Source: Bifidobacterium oedipodis
GTDB taxonomy: Bacteria; Actinomycetota; Actinomycetes; Actinomycetales; Bifidobacteriaceae
DNA length: 64,000 bases
Reading direction: 5' to 3'
Assembly (NCBI RefSeq): GCF_012932425.1
Contig: NZ_JAAIII010000003.1
Span: 366,649 to 430,648, forward strand
Notes under the pieces: model-generated
The model's input: only the letters and a program-made list of their open reading frames with translations
Database searches by the model: none
Told to the model about the DNA's origin: nothing
Position numbers and translations under genes: made by a program
Shown: piece by piece, positions 1 through 11,533 of the stretch
Numbering within the stretch: the stretch's first letter is position 1
Layout of the letters: each line of letters starts with the position of its first letter

Positions 1-1328
1 ACCAGCGCCCGGTGCGCCGTGACTTAGCTTGGCACACCACCGAAACCAACGAAGTGGGTATTGACGATTTCTACCGTTGGAGCCAAAAGGCCGGCACCGA
101 AATCATGCTGGCGGTCAATATGGGCACCCGAGGCCTGCACGCGGCGTTGGAAGAATTGGAATACGTCAACGGTGCCCCTGGCACTGCACTGGCCGACCGT
201 CGTGTGGCCAATGGTATTCCCGAACCGATGGGTATCCGCATGTGGTGCATCGGCAACGAAATGGACGGCCCTTGGCAGGTGGGTCACATGGACCCCCAAA
301 CCTACGCCACCGAAGTCGAACGTGTGGCTCATGCCATGAAACTGGCGGAATCCGGCCTTGAACTTGTGGCCTGTGGCTCATCCAGCGCACATATGCCCAC
401 GTTCGGCACTTGGGAGCGCACCGTGCTCACCCGCGCCTGGGAGCATCTTGATTTTGTTTCGGCCCACGCCTATTACTACGATCGCGGCGCAAAAAGCTTC
501 CAAGACTTCCTGTGCTCGGCAGAAGACATGACCGGCTTCATCAACACGGTGGCGGCATGTGCCGACGAAGCCAAAGCCGCCAATCATGGTTCAAAGGATA
601 TTGCCATCAGCTTCGATGAGTGGGGCGTGTGGTATTCCGATGTCTGGAACAAGCAGGAGGCTGACTGGAAGGCCGCCGCTGGCGAGGGGCTGCACCCGGA
701 GCCTTGGCCCAAGGCGCCGCACCTGCTGGAAGATATCTATACCGCTGCCGACGCGGTGGTCGAAGGTTCCCTGATGATTACGCTGCTGAAGCACTGCGAT
801 CGCGTGCGTTCGGCTTCCCGCGCTCAGCTGGTTAACGTCATTGCCCCGATTATGGCCGAGCCGAACGGTGGCCCGGCTTGGCGGCAGACCGTGTTTTATC
901 CGTTTGCCGAAGCAGCGCACCATGCGCGCGGCACAGCATTCGCACCCATTATCGACTCCCCCACCGTGCACACCGAATCATATGGCGACGTGCCGGCCAT
1001 CGACGCGGTAGTCACCTGGGACGAACAGACTCGCACTGGCCTGCTGCTTGCCGTCAATCGCGACGAAACCAACGCGCATGATGTGACTATCGACATCAGT
1101 GACATCGTGCGCAGCATCGACGGCTCTCCCGCCGCTGCAACAACAGGCGACACCATCACCGTGACCCGCACTCAGCTGCTGCATGATGACGACCCCTACC
1201 GCACCAATACGACTAAGGCCCCTCAAACCGTGGTGCCGCAAGAGTTCACAGTGACCGCAGATGCGCAGGGCCACCTGTCATGCACTCTGCCCTTTATTTC
1301 TTGGGCGGCGATTGAATTTACTGCCTGA
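1..1328 (+). CDS. Alpha-L-arabinofuranosidase, GH51 (5' end outside window)
   Basis: The reading frame is open from the first bases of the window (codons from base 3 read QRPVRRDLAW), so the start lies upstream and about 440 C-terminal residues are seen. Counting from the GTG at base 12, GNEMDG near residue 83 holds the predicted acid/base Glu and SFDEWGVWY near residue 203 the predicted nucleophile Glu of clan GH-A family 51. The last ~150 residues look like the C-terminal beta domain. Known family members remove terminal alpha-L-arabinofuranosyl groups from arabino-oligosaccharides or arabinan. There is no signal peptide in the visible part, but the N-terminus is missing. It converges on a LacI gene, and the neighbouring GH42 cassettes suggest use of arabinogalactan-type glycans. 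Substrate linkage cannot be read from sequence. Confidence 0.93.
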   Translation, partial: QRPVRRDLAWHTTETNEVGIDDFYRWSQKAGTEIMLAVNMGTRGLHAALEELEYVNGAPGTALADRRVANGIPEPMGIRMWCIGNEMDGPWQVGHMDPQTYATEVERVAHAMKLAESGLELVACGSSSAHMPTFGTWERTVLTRAWEHLDFVSAHAYYYDRGAKSFQDFLCSAEDMTGFINTVAACADEAKAANHGSKDIAISFDEWGVWYSDVWNKQEADWKAAAGEGLHPEPWPKAPHLLEDIYTAADAVVEGSLMITLLKHCDRVRSASRAQLVNVIAPIMAEPNGGPAWRQTVFYPFAEAAHHARGTAFAPIIDSPTVHTESYGDVPAIDAVVTWDEQTRTGLLLAVNRDETNAHDVTIDISDIVRSIDGSPAAATTGDTITVTRTQLLHDDDPYRTNTTKAPQTVVPQEFTVTADAQGHLSCTLPFISWAAIEFTA

Positions 1329-1387
1329 AGCAGGCTACCACAAAACTAAAGGAAACAGTCCAAACAAACGCAACCGTTCAAACTGAA

Positions 1388-1441
1388 CCGAAGCCAATTC
1401 AAGCCGATTCAAGCCAAATCCGAACCGAACTGGCTTCGGCT
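1388..1441. terminator. Long hairpin between convergent genes
   Basis: CCGAAGCCA and TGGCTTCGG form a perfect 9-bp stem around a ~36-nt loop containing three short AAGCC-type repeats. It lies between the convergent ends of the GH51 gene and the LacI gene, so it may serve as a terminator for either, but no clear T run follows. Confidence 0.35.
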
Positions 1442-1459
1442 CAGACAACGTCAGTGCGT

Positions 1460-2488
1460 TCAGCACGGACTGGATTCTCGATACACCAGCTCAATGGGTG
1501 CCTCAATCATTGAGGCACCCGCACGTGTACCTGATTCGATTTGTTGAATCACTGATTCCACAGCCAAGCGTGCAATCTCCCGTTTGCTCGGATCTACCGT
1601 GGTTAGCGATGGAATCATGAATTCGGATTCTTCCACATTATCAAATCCGACTACGCGCACTTTTGCCGGCACATCCACACCACATGCGCGCAATTGGCGC
1701 AATACACCCCACGCCAAGCAGTCATTCAAAGCGAAAACCGCATCAAACTCCAACTGATCCGCCAACATGCGTCTCACGGCATCGGCACCATCCCGACTGC
1801 CCCATCCGTCGGTTTCCACAATTAATTGTGGATCATAGGCAACGCCCGCCTGTGCTAAAGCGTCACGGTACCCTTGCGTTCGAATCACACCGGATGATTG
1901 CTCACTGCGTGTGCCGCGGACGCCACCGACCACGGCAATTCTGCGACATCCAGCATCCAGTAAATGCTGGGTCATCATCGCCGCGCCACGAGCATTGGCA
2001 ATCACCACATGAGGAGCAGACACATCAAACAAACGTTCACCAAGCACCACCAGAGGAATGTCATTATCCAGCAGATGTACATCGGCCTGCCGCATCATCA
2101 GCGGGCTGAGAATCAAGCCATCAGTGGTATGGCTGCCCATGGAATTTACGCTGTCAAGCTCGCGCTCACGATTATTAGTCGTGGATTCCACAATCACGCC
2201 GTATCCGCGCAACCGCGCTTCTGCCAGCACATCCTCTGCAAGTTCGGAGAAATACACCTGCTTTAGATCGGGAATCGACAGCTTAATCAGATGAGTACGC
2301 CCCGAACGCAGGTTACGGGCTGAGGAATTGACCTGATAGCCGAGGCGTTCAATGGCCGAGGCGATACGCTCGCGCATATCATCAGTCATGTATGGCCGAT
2401 TATTGAGGTAATTCGACACCGAGGCCACGGATACACCGGCAGCGTGAGCCACATCTGCCATAGTGATTCGCGACGAACGCCGTGCCAT
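1460..2488 (-). CDS. LacI-family transcriptional regulator (cassette 1, beside GH42)
   Basis: A 342-residue LacI/GalR repressor. The N-terminal helix-turn-helix reads ITMADVAHAAGVSVASVSNYLNN (given in parts: ITMADVAHAAG, then VSVASVSNYLNN), followed by the hinge and a periplasmic-binding-protein-like effector domain (HVVIANARGAAM, VVGFDNVEES). The start was set at the ATG at 2488 because AAGGAGG sits just upstream; an in-frame start at 2527 would add 13 residues before the HTH without a ribosome site. It lies downstream of the GH42 gene in the same orientation but behind a terminator, so it is probably separately transcribed. A palindrome at 2536-2551 overlaps its likely promoter and may be an autoregulatory operator. 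Effector unknown; a galactoside is the natural guess from context. Confidence 0.9.
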   Translation of the reverse strand: MARRSSRITMADVAHAAGVSVASVSNYLNNRPYMTDDMRERIASAIERLGYQVNSSARNLRSGRTHLIKLSIPDLKQVYFSELAEDVLAEARLRGYGVIVESTTNNRERELDSVNSMGSHTTDGLILSPLMMRQADVHLLDNDIPLVVLGERLFDVSAPHVVIANARGAAMMTQHLLDAGCRRIAVVGGVRGTRSEQSSGVIRTQGYRDALAQAGVAYDPQLIVETDGWGSRDGADAVRRMLADQLEFDAVFALNDCLAWGVLRQLRACGVDVPAKVRVVGFDNVEESEFMIPSLTTVDPSKREIARLAVESVIQQIESGTRAGASMIEAPIELVYRESSPC

Positions 2489-2535
2489 AACACCTCCTTG
2501 AAATGCTGATAACCATACCAATGCCACGACTATTC

Positions 2536-2551
2536 TATGCGCACACGCATA
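2536..2551. promoter_or_regulatory. Candidate LacI operator TATGCG-CACA-CGCATA
   Basis: A perfect 6-4-6 palindrome 48 bp upstream of the LacI start at 2488. On the minus strand it abuts a -10-like TAGAAT. Even-centred palindromes of this size are typical for LacI-family sites. Assignment to this regulator is inference. Confidence 0.5.
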
Positions 2552-2574
2552 ATAATGTGCTCTGTCAATAAAAC

Positions 2575-2605
2575 GCGAGAAGGGCCCTAACCGGGACCCT
2601 TCTCA
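2575..2605 (-). terminator. Rho-independent terminator after GH42 gene 1
   Basis: On the minus strand GAGAAGGGTCCC and GGGCCCTTCTC form a strong stem with a short loop, followed by CGCGTTTTATT. It lies 40 bp downstream of the GH42 stop codon and separates that gene from the LacI gene. Confidence 0.75.
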
Positions 2606-2647
2606 CTAGTGTTACCGACCTATTTTTGCAGGTTCAGCAGCTCACTG

Positions 2648-4741
<2,094 letters not shown>

Positions 4742-4872
4742 TTATCAAATGCGTATGTTGCGTTTGTTGTTGCTACCGAGCGATAACAGCCTGACACGGC
4801 GGCACTTGCACAATATGCAGCAAAGCAAACACCTGCATGACGCTTCCTTTCCTCATAGACTGCGAATTTCAA

Positions 4873-5856
4873 TCATTCCTTGACTGCGCCGGCGGCAAGG
4901 CCGGACTGCCAATACTTCTGCAGCAGCAGGAACGCTATTACCAGCGGGATAATCGTGATCAGCGAACCCGTGATCACAAGGTTCTGGATCGCAGTGCCGC
5001 CGGCGGTGGAGGCCTGATCCTTCCACTGGTTCAGACCGATGGTCAGCGGGTACCAGTTCTGGTCCTTGAGCATGATCAACGGCAGGAAGTAGTTATTCCA
5101 CGTCGCCACAATCGTGAACAACGCAGTCGTCACGATACCGGGCGCGAGCAGCGGCAGACTGATCTGCCAGAACGTGCGGAATTCGCTGGCACCGTCCACG
5201 CGCGCGGCCTCCAGCAGTTCCTGGGGCACGGCCTGCTCACTGAAGATCCACATCAGGTACAGGCCGAACGGGCTGATCAGGCTCGGGATGATCATAGCCG
5301 CGGGTGTGTTCGTGAGCCCCAGCTTGGCGAACAGCAAGAACTGCGGCACAGCCAGAGCGATACCAGGCACAGAGATCGCGCCGATGATCACCGCGAACAC
5401 GGCCTTGCGGCCCGGGAAGCGGAACTTGGCCAGCGCGTAGCCGCCCATGATGGCCAGCAGGGTCGCGCCGCCGGCGCCCACCACCACGTACATCAGTGTG
5501 TTCACCAGCCAGCGGCCGAAGATACCATCGTTGTAAGTGAATACCGTGACGATATTGTCCCACAGAGCGAAGGTTTTGCCGAAGCCCAGGCCAAATGTCG
5601 ATGTGAAGTCAGACTGTGTCTTAGTGGCGTTGATCAGCAGATATACAAATGGAAACAGGCAGTAGATGGCGAACAACGCGGTCACAACCGTCAGCAGCCA
5701 GCTGCGGCGCGGATTGTTCACGTTTGCGAAACCGCTCTTCTCGCTGCGCTTGCGCTCCGCGGCCTCATCGCGCGCGACTCTCTTCTGACGTTCCTTTTCG
5801 GCCTTCCTAGCGGCCTTTTCCTGTTCCTTCAGGCTCATAGCAGTAGTAGCGCTCAT
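4873..5856 (-). CDS. ABC sugar transporter permease, MalG type (cassette 1)
   Basis: A 327-residue inner-membrane permease with a charged Lys/Arg/Glu-rich cytoplasmic N-terminus (residues 1-45), then about six membrane segments. The EAA loop EAARVDGASEFRTFWQISLP near residue 220 contacts the ATPase. It begins 1 bp after the stop of the MalF-type gene, so the two are translationally linked. It has the same length as the permease at 11534-12517 and differs from it at only about one residue in seven by eye, mostly in the N-terminal tail, which points to duplication. No ATPase is encoded here; like other bifidobacterial CUT1 systems it probably uses a shared MsmK-type ATPase encoded elsewhere. 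Confidence 0.93.
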   Translation of the reverse strand: MSATTAMSLKEQEKAARKAEKERQKRVARDEAAERKRSEKSGFANVNNPRRSWLLTVVTALFAIYCLFPFVYLLINATKTQSDFTSTFGLGFGKTFALWDNIVTVFTYNDGIFGRWLVNTLMYVVVGAGGATLLAIMGGYALAKFRFPGRKAVFAVIIGAISVPGIALAVPQFLLFAKLGLTNTPAAMIIPSLISPFGLYLMWIFSEQAVPQELLEAARVDGASEFRTFWQISLPLLAPGIVTTALFTIVATWNNYFLPLIMLKDQNWYPLTIGLNQWKDQASTAGGTAIQNLVITGSLITIIPLVIAFLLLQKYWQSGLAAGAVKE

Positions 5857-5857
5857 C

Positions 5858-6790
5858 TTACTTCATCTGCTCCTTCATGCTCTTGAGCTGCACAATATAA
5901 GCGATCGTCATCGTGATGACAGCCATCACGATTGCCAACGCCGCCGCATAATTGCTCTGATTGCCGGTGAAGCTCAGGTTGTACGCGTACATGTTCGGCG
6001 TGTAATACGTCGTGATCGCGTTACCTGGCACCATGTTCTGCATGATGCTTGGTTCGTTAAACAGCTGGAACGAACCGATGATCGAGAAGATCGTCGTGAT
6101 GGCCAGCGAACCCTTGAGTTCGGGCAGCTTAATCGACTTGATGATCTGCCATTCCGAGGCACCATCGATGGACGCGGCCTCATACAGGGAGTGCGGGATG
6201 GTGGACAGCGAACTGTAGAAGATCAGCATGTTGTATCCGGTAAACTCCCATGTCACGATGTTGCCAATGGAGGCCAGCAGCACGCTCGGAGCCAGCACGT
6301 CGATGTTGGTGCCCAGCAGATCGTTCAAGGAACCCACCAGACCATACTTCGCGCCATACATGAAACCCCAGATCAGGGTGGAGACCACGGCCGGCACCGC
6401 GTACGGCAGGAACGTGGAGATACGGAAGAACTTGGTGCCGTGCAGCTTCATCGAATCCAAAGCCAAAGCCAGCAAAGCCGACAGGCACAGCATGATAGGC
6501 ACCTGCACCACCGTGAACAGGGCCACACGACCCACCGACTGCCAGAAATTCGCGTCCTGGAACAGACGCGCGTAATTCTCCAGCCCAACGAACCGGGTGC
6601 CGCCGATCATCTGCTTCTTGAAGAAGCTGATGTAGATTGCGTACACGATCGGGATGATGAACACGAACACGAACACCACCGCAAACGGCCACATGAATTT
6701 CCAACCACGCCAATCAGCCCTATGCCGATTGACACGCGCCTCGCTTGTGTGCTTCGGCACTGGTGCCGCGCTCACTTCAGCTGCTGCCAT
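5858..6790 (-). CDS. ABC sugar transporter permease, MalF type (cassette 1)
   Basis: A 310-residue permease with six predicted membrane segments and an EAA loop (YEAASIDGASEWQIIKSIKLPE). The start was placed at the ATG at 6790, preceded by GAAGGAGAGGG; the frame stays open a further 43 codons but those residues are not family-like. It is the first gene of cassette 1 and, unusually, no solute-binding protein gene precedes it: the divergent LacI gene at 7117 lies directly across the promoter region. Its close paralogue at 12519-13436 does have a binding-protein gene upstream. It may therefore take substrate from the cassette 2 binding protein, or the binding protein was lost. Confidence 0.92.
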   Translation of the reverse strand: MAAAEVSAAPVPKHTSEARVNRHRADWRGWKFMWPFAVVFVFVFIIPIVYAIYISFFKKQMIGGTRFVGLENYARLFQDANFWQSVGRVALFTVVQVPIMLCLSALLALALDSMKLHGTKFFRISTFLPYAVPAVVSTLIWGFMYGAKYGLVGSLNDLLGTNIDVLAPSVLLASIGNIVTWEFTGYNMLIFYSSLSTIPHSLYEAASIDGASEWQIIKSIKLPELKGSLAITTIFSIIGSFQLFNEPSIMQNMVPGNAITTYYTPNMYAYNLSFTGNQSNYAAALAIVMAVITMTIAYIVQLKSMKEQMK

Positions 6791-7116
6791 TGCAATCCCT
6801 CTCCTTCGAAGGTTGATTGTCTGCCAGATGAATATGCGGGCGACCTTCCTCTTCGCCGAATCACATCCACCAAAAAATGTTTGCGTTATCATCATAACAT
6901 TGTTTTCTTTATTGTCCACCCGCGTGTTTTTCGCGCCTTTTCTGTTAGACCGTTATAATGATTACGAAAACAACGATGTTATCGTTACCGCAGACTGTAA
7001 CGTGTGTTACGCACAATATAATGTTTTTTCATGCAGCAACCGTAAGGTCGCACCACAGTCGCACGGTCGCTACGATATATCGATACCATTCACCGCCAAT
7101 CAGGGAGTTCAGAGAT
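6791..7116. promoter_or_regulatory. Divergent control region with three LacI-type inverted repeats
   Basis: This 326-bp gap separates the leftward permease operon from the rightward LacI gene. It is AT-rich compared with its surroundings and holds three short dyads: GTTAT-CATC-ATAAC at 6885-6898, AACGAT-GTT-ATCGTT at 6972-6986 and GTAAC-GTGT-GTTAC at 6997-7010. The first (read on the minus strand) and the third share TGT.A......T.ACGCA. They are good candidates for operators of the adjacent regulator. No remnant of a binding-protein gene is visible. Confidence 0.55.
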
Positions 7117-8130
7117 ATGGCACGCAGTACTCAGATTTCCATGCAGGATGTCGCCCGTGAAGCAGGCGTCTCACCGCAGACGGTTTCGCGCGTGGCCAAC
7201 GGTTCCGATGCCGTGCGCCCTGAAACACGCATCCGCGTCGAAGCGGCCATGGAAAAACTGGGCTATCGCCCGAACTATGCCGCGCGTGCGCTTAAGCACG
7301 GCGAGTTCCGCAACATTGGCGTTGTGCTGTTCAATATGACCACTTTCGGCAATGCCCGCATTCTCAATGGCATCACCGCAGCTGCCAGAGACGTCGACTA
7401 TTCCGTCACCATCCAAACCATGCGATCGGGCGCGGAACGCACACTGAAAGCCGCAGTCGAACGCATGAAGCAGCAACCTGTGGACGGTGTGATTGTAGTG
7501 CTTGAGGAACGTATCACTGACTTTGCCGAATACAAACCCCCGCGCGACCTGCCGGTGGTGCTGGTCACCGAAGGAGCGGCCGACCACTGCCCCACCATCG
7601 ACGGCGACCAGTATGGATGCTCCACAGCCATTGTGGATTATCTGATGAGCAAGGGGCACCACACTGTCTACCACATTTCCGGCCCGGTAAGCTCACGTGC
7701 CGCAGAAAGTCGCGCCAAGGGATGGCGAGAGGCACTGGAGCAACTTGGTGCCGAAGTGCCTCCCATCACCATCGGCGACTGGTGCGCCGATTCAGGCTAT
7801 CAAGCAGGAATCGCCCTCGCTCATGACCCCAACTGCACAGCCATCTACGCTGCCAACGATCAGATGGCATACGGCGCAATGCTTGGGCTCCAGGCCGCAG
7901 GCAAACGCGTGCCGCAGGATGTTAGCATCGTCGGTGTGGATGATTCGCTGGTCGATATGGTGCCGCGCCTGAACCTGACCACCATGCGCATGAAATTCGA
8001 CGAGATTGGTGCCGCGGCGTTCTCCATGGTGCGTCAGCAATGCGAGGGCGAATATGTGCCATCCGGCGTCAAAACCGTAATCCCCACCGAACTGGTGGAG
8101 CGCGGATCAGTACGCGATATCAGCGCATAG
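7117..8130 (+). CDS. LacI-family transcriptional regulator (divergent from cassette 1 permeases)
   Basis: A 337-residue LacI/GalR protein. The HTH reads ISMQDVAREAGVSPQTVSRVA at residues ~6-26, followed by a ligand domain with YAANDQMAYGAMLG and VSIVGVDDSLVDM near the effector site. The start at 7117 is chosen because MARSTQISMQDVA is the usual family N-terminus and GGGAG lies about 12 bp upstream; the open frame reaches back to 6958 through the AT-rich control region. It faces away from the permease-GH42 operon, the usual position for the local repressor. It converges tail to tail, 9 bp apart, with the third LacI gene. Confidence 0.9.
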   Translation: MARSTQISMQDVAREAGVSPQTVSRVANGSDAVRPETRIRVEAAMEKLGYRPNYAARALKHGEFRNIGVVLFNMTTFGNARILNGITAAARDVDYSVTIQTMRSGAERTLKAAVERMKQQPVDGVIVVLEERITDFAEYKPPRDLPVVLVTEGAADHCPTIDGDQYGCSTAIVDYLMSKGHHTVYHISGPVSSRAAESRAKGWREALEQLGAEVPPITIGDWCADSGYQAGIALAHDPNCTAIYAANDQMAYGAMLGLQAAGKRVPQDVSIVGVDDSLVDMVPRLNLTTMRMKFDEIGAAAFSMVRQQCEGEYVPSGVKTVIPTELVERGSVRDISA

Positions 8131-8139
8131 GCAATGCAA

Positions 8140-9204
8140 TTAGCGCGTGGATTTGCGGGTGATCAGGCGGGAGTCGGCCAGATACGTGTGCGGCTGGCCG
8201 GCTTTGCCGTTGATACGAGCAAGCAACAAATCAACGGCCTGAGCGCTAATCCAATCAAGACGTGAGTCCATGGTGGTCAGCGATGGCAGCAGGTAGGCGG
8301 ATTCTTCGTTATTATCGAACCCCACCACCTGCACCTCGTCGGGTATGGCGATGCCGGCGACGGCGAGCGCGTTCATCACGCCGATGGCCACCTGATCGTT
8401 CATTGCCAGCACGCCGTCGAATGGTTTGCCGGAATCGATAAGCCGCTGCATGGTGCGCTGTGAGTTGCCGATGGACCAATCGTATCCGGTCACGCCAATG
8501 AGTTCCGGATCAAGCGGCTTTCCACGACGTTCGCATTCGCGTATCGCTCCTTTAAGACGCATTTCAGCGTTGCCTTCAACTGCCTCGCGCAGCTGGGCCA
8601 GGTCAGGGGTGCGATGCGCACCCACTACGGCAAGCGAGGTCATGCCGCGTTCGAACATGTGCGCCACTGCGGTGGCGGCGTCCGCCTCATCGTCGGTGGC
8701 CACTCGATCGGCCACTTCCCATGTGGTGCGTGCACCCAAGCACATAAGCGGGTAATGGACGTCAAGCATGTCGGGGGTGAATCTGTCCAGCTCCGTCATC
8801 GAGAGAATCAGCCCATCAGATACGGTGGTATTGAACGCTTTAAGCAGGGCTGCGGCGTCATATTCGCCGCCATCCTCCTGATAGGTGGTGATATACACCG
8901 AATAGCCGCGTTCGCGGGCTGCGCGGATAATATGGTCGGCCAAGTCGGCCATATAGGGGGCGGCCAGCATCGGCACCGCCAGGGTGACGAAACCGGTGGT
9001 GCCAACGTTCAACGTGCGTGCGGCGGCATTAACCTGGTAGCCGAGCCGTTCGATGACTTCTTGCACGCGGGCGCGAGTGGAAGAGGCCATGCGCCCGTTG
9101 TGATTGATCACGTTGGAGGCGGTTTTCAGCGATACCCCGGCCTCGTGCGCCACATCGCGTAACGTTACGCGTTTTTTATCAGGCTGGGGGTTGTCAAAGG
9201 ACAC
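8140..9204 (-). CDS. LacI-family transcriptional regulator (cassette 2, GosR-like)
   Basis: A 354-residue LacI/GalR protein. The HTH is VTLRDVAHEAGVSLKTASNVINH at residues ~12-34, then an effector domain (VLAMNDQVAIGVMNALAVAG, VQVVGFDNNEES). The start chosen is the GTG at 9204 with GGAGGG eight bases upstream; longer in-frame starts would add about 70 residues of non-family sequence. It is 98 bp downstream of, and codirectional with, the cassette 2 GH42 gene. The order binding protein, two permeases, GH42, LacI matches the B. breve gosCDEGR galacto-oligosaccharide locus as remembered, so it is probably that locus's regulator. Confidence 0.9.
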   Translation of the reverse strand: MSFDNPQPDKKRVTLRDVAHEAGVSLKTASNVINHNGRMASSTRARVQEVIERLGYQVNAAARTLNVGTTGFVTLAVPMLAAPYMADLADHIIRAARERGYSVYITTYQEDGGEYDAAALLKAFNTTVSDGLILSMTELDRFTPDMLDVHYPLMCLGARTTWEVADRVATDDEADAATAVAHMFERGMTSLAVVGAHRTPDLAQLREAVEGNAEMRLKGAIRECERRGKPLDPELIGVTGYDWSIGNSQRTMQRLIDSGKPFDGVLAMNDQVAIGVMNALAVAGIAIPDEVQVVGFDNNEESAYLLPSLTTMDSRLDWISAQAVDLLLARINGKAGQPHTYLADSRLITRKSTR

Positions 9205-9301
9205 GCTTTCGTCCCTCCAATTGCGGTGGCATGAAACATGCCTGATGGATACAACGGATACCCAGCCATTGTACCCGCACTCAGACGGCATTTGTTGTGT
9301 G

Positions 9302-11482
9302 CTATGCCGCCGTGCGGGTGACTGTGCGGGTGACCAGTAATCCGTTGCGTTGCAGGATGTACCGGCCACCGACATTAGGATTGCCGCTTGTGCGGTATGC
9401 AAGCACCACGTCACCGCTCAGTTCAGGCACGACGCTTGGCGTTGCGTCACGGTTGAGATAGAAGTCAAATACAGTATGACCGCTGCGCCGACGGGTGTGA
9501 ATTAGATGATTCGACTCCCGCTGAGATTCCTGCTGTGATTCTCCCTGAGATTCCTGCTGACCGCCGAAAAGCGCCGGATCGGCAAGCAGCGCAGCAACAC
9601 CCTCGCGGCTGAGATCGCAGCCGACATATACGGCTTTGCCTTGCCCATACGGATGAATGGTGATGGCCGGCACGCCGCCTATCTCCCAGGCTTCGGCTTC
9701 ATCGCCCTCATAGGTGGCGACGACCTTCGCGTCATCGGCCACAGCAGTTACGACGTTCTGCCACAGCTGGCTGATGCTGCCGTTGGACAGGCACACATAC
9801 GCGGGGTCAATGTCAGGTGCCGCTTCATCCGCGTCTGCTATCGGGCATATTGCATCGGCCGGCGACAGAGTGGATGTGATATTGAACTCTTCCGAACGCA
9901 CGCCGAACATGTCACGCAGCAGTCCGTCGCCGGCACCGGGGTATCCGCCCAATCCCACGCGGAAGGATTCATCAATCAGCCCGGTGGCATAGTTCACGAT
10001 CACACGACCGCCAGCCTTGGCAAAATCAGCGACGCGTTGAGTATCGTCACGGCTCAACGACAAGACCGTGGGCAGCACGATAGTGCTGTAGTCACTCCAG
10101 TCATCACGCAACGGCACCACGTCAGCACGCTGACCGGCGTCGAGGAATGCACGATACCAGTCGCGCACATCATGCCAGTGGCTGAGTTGCATGCTCGGCA
10201 GCGTCTGGCAGCGCGTGGCCCATTCGGATTCGGCGTGGAACAGAATGGCCGTACTGCTGCGTTCCACTTCCGCCCCCTGCAATCCTGCGGCGGCCAGCGT
10301 TTCCAGCGTTTCGCCCAGTTCGCACACCTCGCGGTATACCGTGCTGTCGGCACCGGCGTGTGGCAACATCGCGGAATGAAATGCCTCCGCGCCGGAGCGC
10401 GACTGACGCCATTGGAAGAAGTTGATGGCATCCGCACCGAACGCCACGTGGGCTATGGCGTCACGCATAAGTTCGCCGCCGCGCTTGCGCGCGTTCAATG
10501 GTTTCCATTGCACGGCCGAGGTGCTGTGCTCCATCACATACCATGGTTTGCCTTGTGCTAGGCCATTCATCAGTGCGTCCGAGCAAGCGAGCTCATCCAG
10601 ATGCGATTCGCCTTCATGGAAGTAATGGTCGTTGGAGACGAAATCAACCTCGTCGCTCCAGCGAGCGTAATCCATGCAGCACTGGTCGGTGGAGACCATG
10701 AAGTTCGTAGTGAACGGTTTGTCAGGGCAGATTTCGGCGATGGCATCACGTTCGGCTTTATAGAAGTCGAGCAGCATATCGTTGCCGAAACGCTCGAAAT
10801 CAAGCTGCTGGGCAGGATTGGCCATAGCGTCGCCGCCCATATGCCGCGGCACGATCACCTCGCCAAAAGAGGTGACGCGCTGCGACCAAAAGGCGGTGCC
10901 CCACGCGTCGTTCAACGCGTCGATATCGCCGTACTTGCGTTGGCACCATGCGCGGAAGGCGTTTTGCGCGTTATCCGAATAGTCACAGCGGTTGTTCCAG
11001 CCGTACTCGTTGCCCATATGCCAGGCAGTGACGGTGGAATTGTTGCCGTAACGCTCAGCGAGCTTGCGGCACATGGCCAGTGCGTATTCCTTGAACACCG
11101 GGCTGGTCGGGCTCCAAGATTGACGGCTGCCCGGATTGATGACATGCCCATAGCGGTCAATCGGCAGCACTTCAGGATGCTGCTCGTAGAGCCACAATGG
11201 CGCTGCGGCCGTGGCAGAGGCAAGATCCACGGCGATGCCGGCCGCCCCGAGCTTGGCGATGATGCGATCCAGCCAACCGAAGTCCCAGGTGTGCTCGCTG
11301 GGCTGGATTTTGGACCAGCTGAAAATGGCGAGCGCCACGGTGTTGACGTGCGCGCGCTTCATCAGCTCGATGTCTTCATCCCACACCTCTTCGGGCCACT
11401 GGTCGGGGTTGTAGTCGCCGCCGAAAGCCAATCCGCGACCGGATTCGGTCAGCAGCTTCGGCCAGGAGAATTCGCGTCGCAT
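9302..11482 (-). CDS. gosG: Beta-galactosidase, GH42 (cassette 2, GosG-like)
   Basis: A 726-residue GH42 enzyme without a signal peptide. With the start at 11482 the predicted acid/base Glu is residue 159 (WHMGNEYGWNN) and the nucleophile Glu residue 318 ([14 protein letters not shown]). An AAAGGA lies six bases before this ATG; an ATG six codons further up has worse spacing. A glutamine/serine/glutamate stretch (QQESQGESQQESQRES) interrupts the C-terminal beta domain around residue 645 and is absent from the cassette 1 paralogue; it looks like a local repeat expansion in a surface loop. It is cotranscribed with the two permeases upstream (51 bp). The symbol rests on gene order and family, not on a sequence match. 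Confidence 0.92.
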   Translation of the reverse strand: MRREFSWPKLLTESGRGLAFGGDYNPDQWPEEVWDEDIELMKRAHVNTVALAIFSWSKIQPSEHTWDFGWLDRIIAKLGAAGIAVDLASATAAAPLWLYEQHPEVLPIDRYGHVINPGSRQSWSPTSPVFKEYALAMCRKLAERYGNNSTVTAWHMGNEYGWNNRCDYSDNAQNAFRAWCQRKYGDIDALNDAWGTAFWSQRVTSFGEVIVPRHMGGDAMANPAQQLDFERFGNDMLLDFYKAERDAIAEICPDKPFTTNFMVSTDQCCMDYARWSDEVDFVSNDHYFHEGESHLDELACSDALMNGLAQGKPWYVMEHSTSAVQWKPLNARKRGGELMRDAIAHVAFGADAINFFQWRQSRSGAEAFHSAMLPHAGADSTVYREVCELGETLETLAAAGLQGAEVERSSTAILFHAESEWATRCQTLPSMQLSHWHDVRDWYRAFLDAGQRADVVPLRDDWSDYSTIVLPTVLSLSRDDTQRVADFAKAGGRVIVNYATGLIDESFRVGLGGYPGAGDGLLRDMFGVRSEEFNITSTLSPADAICPIADADEAAPDIDPAYVCLSNGSISQLWQNVVTAVADDAKVVATYEGDEAEAWEIGGVPAITIHPYGQGKAVYVGCDLSREGVAALLADPALFGGQQESQGESQQESQRESNHLIHTRRRSGHTVFDFYLNRDATPSVVPELSGDVVLAYRTSGNPNVGGRYILQRNGLLVTRTVTRTAA

Positions 11483-11533
11483 CAGCATTCCTTTCGCCAT
11501 GCTCGGGGTTCGTTCGTTAAACGGGGAGGAGAT

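Noticed and set aside
6791..6957. Remnant of a binding-protein gene in cassette 1
   Set aside because: No lipobox, no binding-protein motif and no coding bias in any frame of the gap.
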